Shown here: piece after piece, positions 17,844 through 25,669 of the stretch
Layout of the letters: every line of letters begins with the position of its first letter
Position numbering within the stretch: the first letter of the stretch is position 1
Translations under genes and position numbers: made by a program
Notes under the pieces: model-generated
What the model saw: only the letters and a program-made list of their open reading frames with translations
Databases searched by the model: none
Told to the model about the DNA's origin: nothing
Assembly: GCA_018780145.1 (NCBI GenBank)
Contig: JADMKA010000077.1
Span: 1 to 35,341, forward strand
From: Vitreoscilla sp.
GTDB lineage: Bacteria > Pseudomonadota > Gammaproteobacteria > Burkholderiales > Burkholderiaceae_C
Direction: 5' to 3'
Length of the DNA stretch: 35,341 bases

Positions 17844-18872
17844 ATGCGATCCGAACGAGACATCAAGCGCCCGCCCAAGCGCGCCACCCGGCCCGCGCCC
17901 GAGCCGGCTGCGCCGGTGCCGGCTCCGGCGGCGAAGCCACCGGCCGTCCAACCCACGGCGCGGCCTCAGCAGACCATGGCGGCACCTCGGCCGATGGCGC
18001 CACAGCCCCGGCGCGCCCCACCCCCATCGCCGGCCCCCTCACGCCCGGCAACGCCCGCGCCTGCCGGCCCACGCCGCGTCACCGCCGCCGAGGCCCCGGC
18101 CCGGACGCCGGCCCGCCCGCCCGAAACCAACCCGGATGGCGTGCGCCTGTCCAAGCTGCTGGCCGACCGTGGTGTGGCGTCGCGGCGCGAAGCCGACGAC
18201 TGGATCGCCGCCGGCTGGGTCAGCGTGAACGGCCAGATGGCCGTGCTCGGCCAGCGCGCGCAGCCCAACGCCCGCATCGACATCGACCCCGCCGCCCGCA
18301 ACCAACAGGCCCAGCGGGTGACCATCCTCGTGCACAAGCCGATCGGCTACGTGAGCGGCCAGGCCGAGGACGGCTACGAGCCCGCGGTGGTGCTGGTGAA
18401 CGCCGCCAACCACTGGGAAGAAGACCCGGTGCGCCGGCCCTTCCACCCGGGCCACGCCCGCGGCCTGGCCCCGGCCGGCCGACTGGACATCGACTCCACC
18501 GGCCTGCTGGTGCTGACCCAGGACGGCCGCGTCGCCAAGCACCTGATCGGCGAGGACTCGATGGTCGAGAAGGAGTACCTGGTGCGGGTGGCCTACGAGG
18601 GCGAAGGCAGCTTGCCGGAAGAAGACCTGCGTCGCCTGCAGCACGGCCTGATGCTGGACGACAAGCTGCTCAAGCCCGCCAAGGTGAGCTGGGCCAATGA
18701 AGACCAGCTGCGCTTCGTGCTGCGCGAAGGCCGCAAGCGCCAGATCCGCCGCATGTGCGAGCTGGTGGGCTTGAAGGTCCTGGCCCTGAAGCGGGTACGC
18801 ATCGGCAGCGTGGTGCTGGGCAAGCTGCCGGTCGGGCAGTGGCGCTACCTGGGCGAGCACGAGCGGTTCTGA
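17844..18872 (+). CDS. rluF: 23S rRNA pseudouridine synthase, RluF-like (RsuA family)
   Basis: This is a 342-residue pseudouridine synthase. The first ~100 residues are a Pro/Ala/Arg-rich, probably disordered extension. They are followed by an S4 RNA-binding domain (RLSKLLADRGVASRREADDWI) and the catalytic domain with the nucleophile Asp in PAGRLDIDSTGLLVL and the terminal motif EGRKRQIRRMCELVGL. The C-terminal VRIGSVVLGKLPVGQWRYL resembles RluF more than RluB or RluE, so the exact target uridine is inferred. Translation probably starts at the ATG 18 bases after mutL. A large perfect hairpin at 18879-18907 separates it from the convergent FKBP gene. Confidence 0.85.
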   Translation: MRSERDIKRPPKRATRPAPEPAAPVPAPAAKPPAVQPTARPQQTMAAPRPMAPQPRRAPPPSPAPSRPATPAPAGPRRVTAAEAPARTPARPPETNPDGVRLSKLLADRGVASRREADDWIAAGWVSVNGQMAVLGQRAQPNARIDIDPAARNQQAQRVTILVHKPIGYVSGQAEDGYEPAVVLVNAANHWEEDPVRRPFHPGHARGLAPAGRLDIDSTGLLVLTQDGRVAKHLIGEDSMVEKEYLVRVAYEGEGSLPEEDLRRLQHGLMLDDKLLKPAKVSWANEDQLRFVLREGRKRQIRRMCELVGLKVLALKRVRIGSVVLGKLPVGQWRYLGEHERF

Positions 18873-18878
18873 GCGCCT

Positions 18879-18907
18879 GCCGGTACGCCCGCTTCGGGCG
18901 CACCGGC
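18879..18907. terminator. Hairpin between convergent rluF and FKBP genes
   Basis: GCCGGT / ACCGGC form an outer 6-bp stem and CGCCCG / CGGGCG an inner 6-bp stem, with one A-C mismatch between them and a CTT loop. It starts 7 bases after the rluF stop and ends 15 bases before the FKBP stop. There is no T tract on either strand, so it is not a classical intrinsic terminator. It could act as a bidirectional Rho-aided terminator or 3'-end stabiliser. Confidence 0.6.
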
Positions 18908-18921
18908 GGCGAGAGACCGGC

Positions 18922-19623
18922 TCAGATCCCCAGCAACTCCACCTCGAACACCAGCGTGGCGTTCGGGGGGATCACGCCACCCGCACCGCGCGGGCCATAG
19001 CCCAGGTGTGCCGGGATCACCAGCACGCGGGTGCCGCCGACCTGCATGCCCTGCACGCCCTCGTCCCAGCCGCGGATCACCATGCCGGCGCCGAGGTCGA
19101 ACTGGAAGGGGTCGTTGCGGTCCTTGCTGGAGTCGAACTTGCGGCCGCGGCCCTGCGGGGCGCTCTCGTCGTGCAGCCAGCCGGTGTAGTGCACGGTGAC
19201 GCTGTGGCCGGCTTCGGCGGTGGCGCCAGCGCCCACCACCACGTCGGTGATCTGCAGCGTGGGCCGTTCGGGCGTGGGCAGCAGGTCGACCTCGAACACC
19301 AGCGTGGCGTTGGGCGGGATCACGCCGCCGGCGCCGCGGGCGCCGTAGCCCAGCTCTGGGGGGATGGTCAGCACGCGCGTGCCGCCGACCTTCATGCCCT
19401 GGACGCCTTCGTCCCAGCCGGCGATCACATTGCCCGCGCCGAGGTCGAACTCGAACGGCTCGCCGCGGTCCTTGCTGGAGTCGAACTTGCGGCCACGGCC
19501 CTGCGGCGCAGCCGGGTCGTGCAGCCAGCCGGTGTAGTGCACGGTCACGCTCTGGCCGGCGCGGGCTTCGGGGCCGGAGCCGGTGACCTGGTCGTCGATC
19601 TGCAGGCCGCTGGGGGTGCTCAT
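18922..19623 (-). CDS. Tandem FKBP-type peptidyl-prolyl cis-trans isomerase
   Basis: This 233-residue protein consists of two FKBP domains (about residues 5-115 and 120-233) and nothing else. Each contains [24 protein letters not shown], a Trp-bearing GWDEGVQGM motif, a GTRVL strand, LGYG and [16 protein letters not shown], so both active sites look intact. There is no signal peptide, so it is cytosolic. The ATG at 19623 is chosen over 19638 because AAAGGA lies 6 bases upstream of it. The two halves remain close at DNA level with a 348-base offset, pointing to a fairly recent internal duplication. Single-domain FKBPs of this type are common in betaproteobacteria. Confidence 0.92.
   Translation of the reverse strand: MSTPSGLQIDDQVTGSGPEARAGQSVTVHYTGWLHDPAAPQGRGRKFDSSKDRGEPFEFDLGAGNVIAGWDEGVQGMKVGGTRVLTIPPELGYGARGAGGVIPPNATLVFEVDLLPTPERPTLQITDVVVGAGATAEAGHSVTVHYTGWLHDESAPQGRGRKFDSSKDRNDPFQFDLGAGMVIRGWDEGVQGMQVGGTRVLVIPAHLGYGPRGAGGVIPPNATLVFEVELLGI
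18941..19212 (-). repeat. Intragenic tandem duplication, copy encoding FKBP domain 2
   Basis: This segment matches 19289-19560 at an exact 348-base (116-codon) offset; for example both copies start with ACCTCGAACACCAGCGTGGC on the plus strand. It encodes the second FKBP domain. Confidence 0.85.
19289..19560 (-). repeat. Intragenic tandem duplication, copy encoding FKBP domain 1
   Basis: This is the partner of 18941-19212 at a 348-base offset, encoding the first FKBP domain. Differences are mostly at third codon positions and a few surface residues. Confidence 0.85.
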
Positions 19624-19684
19624 GGGGAATCCTTTCATGGAATCGCAGCGCCTGGAGCGTCGGCGCGCCGCGCGAAGCCCGGCA

Positions 19685-20590
19685 TCATGCCACCGCTGCG
19701 AGCGGGTACCGTGCCTGCCAGGCCGTCACGGCGGCACCGAGCCAGCCGGCCAGGCTGCCTGCGGGCAGGTCATCCGGCAACCCCAACACCGCCCCCGCAC
19801 CCCGCAGTGCGGCCAGCGGGTCCGCCAGATCCAGCGGCGTGGCGCCGTTCTGCTTGGAGAGCTTGTGGCCGTCCGCCGCCCAGACCAGCGGCGTGTGCAG
19901 GTGGCCAGGGCTTGGCAGCCCGAGCTGGCGCTGCAGGTGGATCTGGCGCGGTGTGTTGTCGGCCAGGTCCTCTCCGCGCACGACCTGGGTGATGCCCTGC
20001 GCCGCGTCGTCCACCACCACCGCCAGCTGATAGGCCCACAGGCCGTCGGCCCGCTTCAGCACGAAGTCGCCCACGGCCAGGCCGAGGTCTTGCTGCTGCG
20101 GGCCGAGGCGGCGGTCGGTCCAGCTGACGACGCTGTCGGCGCCCTGGGTGTCGGTGCGCAGCCGCCAGGCGCGGGCCGGCCGGCCGTGCAGGCCGTGGCG
20201 GCAGGTGCCCGGATAGACCCGTTCGGCATGGCGCGCCGGGGGCCGCCCCTGCACCGTCAACGCCTCATCGATCTCGCGCCGGCTGCAGGCGCAGGGGTAG
20301 GCGGCACCACGGGTCAACAAAAGGTCCAGCGCAGCCTGGTAGGCGATGTGGCGCTGCGACTGCCACCACGGGGGCTCGTCCGGGATCAGGCCGCAGGCGG
20401 CCAGTTGCTGCAGGATGCGCTCGTCAGCGCCAGGCACGCAGCGCGGCGTGTCGACGTCCTCGATGCGCACCAGCCAGCGGCCGCCGTGGGCACGGGCGTC
20501 GAGCCAGCTGGCCAGCGCCGCCACCAGCGACCCGGCATGCAGCGGGCCGGTGGGCGACGGCGCGAAACGGCCGATGTAGCGGGCCTTCAA
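19685..20590 (-). CDS. gluQ: Glutamyl-Q tRNA(Asp) synthetase
   Basis: GluQ-RS is a truncated glutamyl-tRNA synthetase that attaches glutamate to the queuosine base of tRNA(Asp). It has the catalytic domain only, 301 residues. Visible motifs are the HIGH-equivalent [13 protein letters not shown] near the N terminus, a zinc site CACS...YPGTC in the middle, and the KMSKS-equivalent HKLSKQNG. The start is judged to be TTG at 20590, overlapping the LysR stop as TTGA and giving the N terminus (M)[14 protein letters not shown]; an ATG at 20668 in the same frame would lie inside the LysR coding region. With queG in the same window, two genes of the queuosine branch are present, though not adjacent. 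Confidence 0.9.
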   Translation of the reverse strand: MKARYIGRFAPSPTGPLHAGSLVAALASWLDARAHGGRWLVRIEDVDTPRCVPGADERILQQLAACGLIPDEPPWWQSQRHIAYQAALDLLLTRGAAYPCACSRREIDEALTVQGRPPARHAERVYPGTCRHGLHGRPARAWRLRTDTQGADSVVSWTDRRLGPQQQDLGLAVGDFVLKRADGLWAYQLAVVVDDAAQGITQVVRGEDLADNTPRQIHLQRQLGLPSPGHLHTPLVWAADGHKLSKQNGATPLDLADPLAALRGAGAVLGLPDDLPAGSLAGWLGAAVTAWQARYPLAAVA

Positions 20591-21582
20591 TCGACGTCGG
20601 TGCCGTGGTACAGGTGGCGCTCCAGCAGCGCCTTGCGGGTCGCCGGGCTCTCCAGCTGCTTCAGCCACCAGGCCAGCGCCAGCCCCTGCGGCGCCTTCTT
20701 CGGCTGCGGGGCCGCGGCCGTGCGCCAGGCATAGGCCAGGCCGGCCGGGCGGCGGCTGCGCCGCACGGCCTTGGCCACCAGCCGGCCGTGGCGCAGGTGC
20801 TCGCGGACCAGCACCTCGGGCACGAAGCCGCAGCCCAGGCAGCGCAGCAGGGCATCGATCTTGGTCTGCATGCTGGAGACCGTCAGCACGTCCTGCCCGG
20901 GCAGCAGGTTGACGGTGATGGGTGACAGGCGCAGCGCGGAGTCGGCCACCGCCACCGCCCGGTGGCGCAGGATCTCCTCATCGGGCAGCGGCTCGGGCAG
21001 CGCGGCCAGCGGGTGGTGCGGCGCCACCACGAAGACGAAACACATGTCCCCCAGGGGCTTCAGCTCGATGCCGGGCGGCGCGGGCATGTCTGCCGGCACG
21101 CCCATCACCAGATCGGCCTGGCCCGAGACCAGCGCCTCCCAGGTGCCGGCCAGCACCTCGGTACGCAGCCGCAGCCGCGTGCCGGGGCCGGGTTCCTCGC
21201 TGCCGCCGGGGCGCAGCGCGTAGAAGGCCTCGCACAGCTCCAGCAGGGTCAGGCGCGACAGCACGCCGTCGACCGCGATGGTCAGCTCGGTCTCCCAGCC
21301 GGTGGACACGCGCCGCACACGGCGCGCCACCGCGTCCATCTCGGCCAGCAGCCGGCGGCCCTCGTTGAGCAGTTCTTCGCCGGCCGCGGTGAGCTGGGCC
21401 TGGCGCGAGCGCCGGTCGAACAGCAGCACATCGAGCGCATCCTCGAGCTGGCGCACGCCGTAAGTCAGGGCAGAAGGCACCTTGCCGAGCTCGCGGGCGG
21501 CGGCGGCAAAGCTGCCGGTGCGGGCGATGGCGTCCATCATCGCCAGGGCATCGGGGGTCAGGGCACTGCGTCGGTCGGCCAT
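20587..21582 (-). CDS. LysR-family transcriptional regulator
   Basis: This 331-residue regulator has an N-terminal winged helix-turn-helix (about residues 8-66, [29 protein letters not shown]) and a C-terminal type 2 periplasmic-binding-like effector domain (about 95-300). It is divergently transcribed from the pirin gene with a 97-base gap, the classical arrangement in which a LysR protein controls its neighbour and itself. A dyad (21599-21615) lies where its own -35 region would be. A TAAGAT hexamer ends 9 bases before the ATG. The inducer is unknown. Its stop overlaps the gluQ TTG start, so gluQ is probably in the same transcript. Confidence 0.92.
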   Translation of the reverse strand: MADRRSALTPDALAMMDAIARTGSFAAAARELGKVPSALTYGVRQLEDALDVLLFDRRSRQAQLTAAGEELLNEGRRLLAEMDAVARRVRRVSTGWETELTIAVDGVLSRLTLLELCEAFYALRPGGSEEPGPGTRLRLRTEVLAGTWEALVSGQADLVMGVPADMPAPPGIELKPLGDMCFVFVVAPHHPLAALPEPLPDEEILRHRAVAVADSALRLSPITVNLLPGQDVLTVSSMQTKIDALLRCLGCGFVPEVLVREHLRHGRLVAKAVRRSRRPAGLAYAWRTAAAPQPKKAPQGLALAWWLKQLESPATRKALLERHLYHGTDVD

Positions 21583-21598
21583 CTGGGGTTCATCTTAT

Positions 21599-21615
21599 TT
21601 GAAAGCTCGCTTCAA
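21599..21615. promoter_or_regulatory. Dyad TTGAA-N7-TTCAA between the LysR and pirin genes
   Basis: The perfect arms TTGAA and TTCAA flank AGCTCGC in the divergent intergenic region, 17 bases upstream of the LysR start codon. It is a plausible operator for the LysR protein. It does not fit the textbook T-N11-A box exactly, so the assignment is tentative. Confidence 0.45.
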
Positions 21616-21679
21616 GCCCGGGCGGATCCCACCGCCAGGCCGCGGGCCTACAGTGGCCCCATACCCCCTGGAGGATCCC

Positions 21680-22381
21680 ATGATCACCCTGCGCAGAGCC
21701 GAAGACCGCGGCCAGGCCGACCACGGCTGGCTGAAGAGCGCCCACACCTTCTCGTTCGCCGACTACCACGACCCGGCCCACATGGGCGTGGGCAACCTGC
21801 GCGTCATCAACGACGACCGCATCGCCCCGGGCACCGGCTTCGGCACCCATGGCCACCGCGACATGGAGATCGTCAGCTACGTGCTGGAAGGCGAACTGGC
21901 GCACCGCGACAGCATGGGCAACGGCGCCGCCATCAAGCCCGGCGAGGTGCAGCGCATGACCGCCGGCACCGGCGTGCGCCACAGCGAGTTCAACCACGCA
22001 CCGGCCGAGACCACCCACTTCCTGCAGATCTGGCTGCTGCCCTCGCGCCCGGGGCTGGAGCCCGGCTACGAGCAGAAGGCCTTCGGCGACGCCGAAAAGC
22101 GCGGCCGCCTGCGCCTCGTGGCCGCCCCGGACGGCCGCGACGGCGCCGTCACGCTGCACGCCGACGCGTCGATCCGCGCCGGCCTGTTCGACGGCGACGA
22201 GAGCGCCGAGCTGGCACTGGATCCGGGCCGGCTGACCTACGTGCACCTGGCCCGTGGCGAGCTGACGCTGAACGGCCATGCACTGCGCGCCGGCGACGGC
22301 GCCAAGCTGGCCGACGAAACGCTGTTGCGCCTGTCCGACGGGCGCGGTGCCGACGTGCTGGTGTTCGATCTGCAGAAGTAG
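21680..22381 (+). CDS. Pirin family protein (YhhW/YhaK-like bicupin)
   Basis: This is a 233-residue bicupin of the pirin family. The metal-binding motif GTHGHRDMEIVSYVLEGEL near residues 55-75 and RHSEFNH near 100 supply three His and one Glu, as in E. coli YhhW, which shows quercetinase activity in vitro. The physiological substrate is unknown. The ATG at 21680 has GGAGG 6-7 bases upstream (CTGGAGGATCCC), and a TACAGT hexamer lies about 25 bases before the start. Regulation by the divergent LysR protein is likely from position alone. Confidence 0.92.
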   Translation: MITLRRAEDRGQADHGWLKSAHTFSFADYHDPAHMGVGNLRVINDDRIAPGTGFGTHGHRDMEIVSYVLEGELAHRDSMGNGAAIKPGEVQRMTAGTGVRHSEFNHAPAETTHFLQIWLLPSRPGLEPGYEQKAFGDAEKRGRLRLVAAPDGRDGAVTLHADASIRAGLFDGDESAELALDPGRLTYVHLARGELTLNGHALRAGDGAKLADETLLRLSDGRGADVLVFDLQK

Positions 22382-22394
22382 GCCCGGCGGCGGC

Positions 22395-22400
22395 TACAGT
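22395..22400 (+). promoter_or_regulatory. -10-like TACAGT 7 bases before the DUF599 gene
   Basis: TACAGT ends 7 bases before the ATG at 22408, in the short gap after the pirin gene. Confidence 0.45.
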
Positions 22401-22407
22401 TGGCCGC

Positions 22408-23115
22408 ATGAGCAACCTCGTGGTCGTGTTGGGCGTGCTGCCATGGCTGGATTGGCTGGCCGTGTTCAGCCTGTTCGGCGCCTGGATCGGCTACGCCCAC
22501 TTCGCCAGCCGGCGCGCGCAGGCCCGCTCGTCGCTGCTGGCCGCCACCAACCGGGTGCGGCGCCAGTGGATGCTGCGCACCACCTACCGCGAGAACCGGG
22601 TGGTCGACGGCGTGGTGGTGCAGAACCTGTCGACCAGCCCGTCGTTCTTCGCGTCCACCACCATCCTGATCATCGGCGGCCTGCTGGCGGTGCTGGGCAC
22701 CTCGGACAAGGCCACCGAACTGGTCAAGGAGATCCCCTTCGCCGCCCGCACCTCGGTGCTGGTGTTCGACCTGAAGGTGGTGATGCTGACGGCGATCTTC
22801 GTCTACGCCTTCTTCCGCTTCACCTGGAGCCTGCGCCAGTACACCTTCGGCGCGCTGCTGGTGGCCTCGGCCCCGGACCGCAGCGAACCCTGGACGCCGG
22901 AGGATCGGGAGGCCTTTGCCGACCGGGCCGGTGGCGTGATGGGCCTGGCGGCGGAAACCTTCAACGACGGCCTGCGCGCCTACTACATGGCGTTCCCGGC
23001 CATCGCCTGGTTCTTCTCGCCCTGGGCCTGCCTGGCCGCCACCGCCTTCGTCGTCGCCGTGCTGTACCGCCGCGAGTTCCACTCCGACGTGCTGGCGCTG
23101 CTGAACAACGACTAG
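22408..23115 (+). CDS. DUF599 family membrane protein
   Basis: This 235-residue protein has four to five predicted membrane segments: one at the N terminus, one around SPSFFASTTILIIGGLLAVLG, one around VVMLTAIFVYAFFRFTW, and two near the C terminus. The NLSTSPSFFASTTILIIGG and FRFTWSLRQYTFG patches match the DUF599 family, whose function is unknown. The ATG follows a TACAGT hexamer by 7 bases and lacks a ribosome binding site. It lies 26 bases after the pirin gene but probably has its own promoter. The 3' end overlaps the convergent binding-protein gene by 4 bases. Confidence 0.85.
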   Translation: MSNLVVVLGVLPWLDWLAVFSLFGAWIGYAHFASRRAQARSSLLAATNRVRRQWMLRTTYRENRVVDGVVVQNLSTSPSFFASTTILIIGGLLAVLGTSDKATELVKEIPFAARTSVLVFDLKVVMLTAIFVYAFFRFTWSLRQYTFGALLVASAPDRSEPWTPEDREAFADRAGGVMGLAAETFNDGLRAYYMAFPAIAWFFSPWACLAATAFVVAVLYRREFHSDVLALLNND

Positions 23116-23954
23116 TCGCGTGGCACCAGCTCGGCCAGGTCCTCCTCGGCCACGTGGCGGCGTGCGATGCGCGCCAGGGTGCCGTCGCGCACGATCTCGC
23201 GCACCATCTGGCGCCAGGCCGCGAGTTCGGCCTCGCTGAAACGCGAGCGCGACAGCACCAGGCCGGCGGGGATCACAGAATCCTGGGGCGCCCAGTCGAG
23301 GCGCACGAGCTGGGGCTTGCGCGGGTGCTCGGCCGCGTAGCGGTGCATCACGAAGGGCTGGCCCACCACGGCATCCACCGTGCCTTCGGCCAGCAGGCGC
23401 AGCAACTGCGCATCGTTGGTCGCCTCGACCACCCGGCCCTGGGCCCGCGCCTGGTCCAGCGCGGCGTCGTAGGCCGGGGTGTGGCGGTAGCCGCGCACGG
23501 CGCCCCAGCGGAGCTTGGTCTGGGCCTGGAACTCCGCCAGGCTGGCCGGGTGCGCCGGCCGGCCCTTCAACATGAACACGGTGTGCTTGAGCAGGATGTA
23601 GGGCGCAAAGGCATAGAGCTTCTCGCGCTCGGGGGTGGCGATGCCCGATGGCGTCATGTCCACGCGCCCGGCTTCGAGCTCGGCCCAGATCCGGGCCCGG
23701 GTCATCCGCAGGCCCTCGAAACGGCAGCCGCTGCGCCGCTTCAGCTCGCGCAGCAGGTCCACGTCGATGCCGCTGCCGCTGAAGCCGCCGGTGCTCTCGG
23801 CGCTGTCGCCGTCGTAGAGCACGCCGGTCTCGTAGAAGGCCACGGTGATCGCCCGGTCCGGGCAGACGGGCGCGGCCCGAACGGCGGTCGCCATCCCCCA
23901 CGCGAGGCACAGGGCGCCTGCGAGCAAGACGCGGGCAGTGGGCGAGCGGCTCAC
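23112..23954 (-). CDS. Periplasmic solute-binding protein (SBP family 3)
   Basis: This 280-residue protein has a signal peptide (about residues 1-28, LLAGALCLAWGMATAVRA then APVC) and a two-lobed family 3 binding domain of the kind that binds amino acids or other small polar ligands. GSGIDVDLLRELKRRSGC, RVDMTPSGIATPEREKLYAFAPYI and a C-terminal NDAQLLRLLAEGTVDAVVG region are typical. No permease or ATPase gene is nearby, so it may be an orphan component, or a sensor or enzyme-like relative. The GTG start overlaps the stop of the upstream hydrolase (GTGA), so it is coupled to it. Confidence 0.85.
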   Translation of the reverse strand: MSRSPTARVLLAGALCLAWGMATAVRAAPVCPDRAITVAFYETGVLYDGDSAESTGGFSGSGIDVDLLRELKRRSGCRFEGLRMTRARIWAELEAGRVDMTPSGIATPEREKLYAFAPYILLKHTVFMLKGRPAHPASLAEFQAQTKLRWGAVRGYRHTPAYDAALDQARAQGRVVEATNDAQLLRLLAEGTVDAVVGQPFVMHRYAAEHPRKPQLVRLDWAPQDSVIPAGLVLSRSRFSEAELAAWRQMVREIVRDGTLARIARRHVAEEDLAELVPRD

Positions 23955-24904
23955 CGCAGCCCCAGGAAATCACGCACCAGACCGGCGGTGCGCGCCGGGT
24001 CTTCTTCCATCGGCACGTGGCCGAGCTCCGGGAAGACCACCAGCCGGCTGCCGGCGATGTCGCGCGCGAAGTGCTCGCCACTGGCGGGCGGGATCAGCTG
24101 GTCCTTCGCCCCCCAGATCACGAGGGTGGGCAGCTTCAGCTGCGGGATGCGTGCGGCATGCTCGCCCATCTCCAGCTGCTGCATGCGCAGGCGCAGTGCG
24201 CGGCGGTTGCCCTCGCGCAGCGTCATCTCCTCGTAGCGCTCGATCAGGGCCGGGTTGACCTTGCGCGGGTCGCCGTAGACGCTGCGCACGCTGGCCTCGA
24301 CCAGGCCGCGCGGCAGGAAATGTTCGCTCAGCCAGCTGATCACCGGCAGGCGGGCGAGGCGGAATCCCAGGGGCATGTTCTCGGGCACGAAGTCGTAGCC
24401 TGCAGCGTCCACCAGGATCAGCCGCTGCACCCGCTGTGGCGCCAGCGAGGCCACCCGCCAGGCGACCTCGCCGCCCAGCGAGTTGCCGCCCAGCACCACT
24501 TGCTGCAAGCGCAGATGGTCCAGCAGGTCGATCACGAAGCGCGCCAGGGTGTCGCCGCGGTAGTCGTCCGGCGTGTACTGGCCGGCAAAGGGGCCGGTCA
24601 ACCCGAAACCCGGCAGATCGAAGGTGATCACCCGGCGCTGGGTCTTCAGTGCGGCCACCCATCCTTCCCAGGTGTGCAGGCTGGAGGAGGTGCCGTGGAT
24701 CAGCACGATAGGCGCCGGGTCGTCGCGCGGGCCCTCGTCGCGCAGGTGCACCAGCTGGCCCTTGACCTCGACGAAATCCGACGGCGGCGGCGCCCAGCGC
24801 GCCACCAGCGTCTCGACCGCACGGTCCGGCGCGCGGATCAGCGGCACCGCCAGCGCGCTGAGCATCAACAGCACGCCGAAGACGCGCCAGAACAAGGTCT
24901 TCAT
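23951..24904 (-). CDS. Alpha/beta hydrolase with N-terminal membrane anchor
   Basis: This 317-residue alpha/beta hydrolase carries an N-terminal hydrophobic segment (about residues 4-24) that may anchor it in the inner membrane. The oxyanion motif VLIHGTSSS, nucleophile elbow GGNSLGG, acid in VIWGAKDQLIP and His in FPELGHVPMEEDP form a complete catalytic triad. Relatives include haloalkane dehalogenase-, epoxide hydrolase- and meta-cleavage hydrolase-type enzymes; the substrate cannot be inferred. The ATG overlaps the stop of trhO (ATGA), and its stop overlaps the next start, so the three genes form one tightly packed unit. Confidence 0.9.
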   Translation of the reverse strand: MKTLFWRVFGVLLMLSALAVPLIRAPDRAVETLVARWAPPPSDFVEVKGQLVHLRDEGPRDDPAPIVLIHGTSSSLHTWEGWVAALKTQRRVITFDLPGFGLTGPFAGQYTPDDYRGDTLARFVIDLLDHLRLQQVVLGGNSLGGEVAWRVASLAPQRVQRLILVDAAGYDFVPENMPLGFRLARLPVISWLSEHFLPRGLVEASVRSVYGDPRKVNPALIERYEEMTLREGNRRALRLRMQQLEMGEHAARIPQLKLPTLVIWGAKDQLIPPASGEHFARDIAGSRLVVFPELGHVPMEEDPARTAGLVRDFLGLR

Positions 24905-25641
24905 GGGGTGGGCGCCAGGTCGCTGGCCAGTTGTTCGCGCTCGTCGAAAACGAAGCAGCCGCCACGCCAATGCGGCGCGCCCTCGGTTTCCTCGAAGTAC
25001 TTCAGGATGCCGCCCTCCAGCTGGTAGCTGTGGTCCAGGCCCATCGCCTGCATCAGCAGCGCCGCCTTCTCGCAGCGGATGCCGCCGGTGCAGTAGCTGA
25101 CCACCGTCTTGTCCTGCAGTTCCTCGCGGTGCGCGGCCAGCGCCTGCGGAAAGTCGCTGAACCGATGCAGGCGCCAATCCACCGCGCCCTCGAATGCACC
25201 AGCGTCCACCTCGAAGGCATTGCGGGTGTCCAGGGTCACCACCGGCCGGCCGGCGTCGTCGCGGCCGGTGGCCAGCCAACGGGCCAAGGTCGCCGGCGCC
25301 ACCGACGGCGCCCGCGCGAGGCCCGGCCGGATGGCCGGCATGTTCATGCGGATGATCTCGCGCTTGACCTTGACCTTCAGGCGCTGGAACGGCAGCACAT
25401 CGCTCCAGCTTTCCTTGACAGGCAGGCCGGTAAAAGGGGGGTCGGCGCGCAACTCGTCGAGAAAGGCCCGCACGCCGCCAGGCTCGCCGGCCAGGACCAG
25501 GTTGATGCCCTCCTCGGCCAGCAGCACCGTGCCCTTCAGGCCGGCTGCCGCGGCCGACTCATGCAGGGCCTGGCGGCGCCGTTCGAGCGCGTCGAGCGGC
25601 ACGAACCGGTAGGCGGAAACATTGAGCACCGGGGACATCAT
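24901..25641 (-). CDS. trhO: tRNA uridine(34) hydroxylase TrhO (YceA, rhodanese-like)
   Basis: TrhO hydroxylates U34 of certain tRNAs to ho5U in an oxygen-dependent way, upstream of cmo5U formation. The 246-residue protein has the N-terminal acylphosphatase-like domain (GTVLLAEEGINLVLAG) and the rhodanese domain with the active-site Cys in VVSYCTGGIRCEKA. It is shorter than E. coli TrhO, lacking most of the C-terminal Cys-rich region. Two adjacent ATGs (25641, 25638) are possible. TAGAAT ends 8 bases before the first and no ribosome binding site is seen. It is divergent from the sensor kinase gene, with promoter elements that overlap. Confidence 0.93.
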   Translation of the reverse strand: MMSPVLNVSAYRFVPLDALERRRQALHESAAAAGLKGTVLLAEEGINLVLAGEPGGVRAFLDELRADPPFTGLPVKESWSDVLPFQRLKVKVKREIIRMNMPAIRPGLARAPSVAPATLARWLATGRDDAGRPVVTLDTRNAFEVDAGAFEGAVDWRLHRFSDFPQALAAHREELQDKTVVSYCTGGIRCEKAALLMQAMGLDHSYQLEGGILKYFEETEGAPHWRGGCFVFDEREQLASDLAPTP

Positions 25642-25649
25642 GTGCCGGG

Positions 25650-25655
25650 ATTCTA
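25650..25655 (-). promoter_or_regulatory. -10-like TAGAAT 8 bases before trhO
   Basis: On the minus strand TAGAAT ends 8 bases before the first of two ATGs. It overlaps the AT-rich TAGTTATCG that precedes the divergent sensor kinase start. Confidence 0.5.
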
Positions 25656-25669
25656 GTTATCGTGCCTGC

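Noticed and set aside
21599-21615. Dyad as a textbook LysR T-N11-A box
   Set aside because: The T and A positions are not at the required distance about the centre, so it is kept only as a tentative operator.
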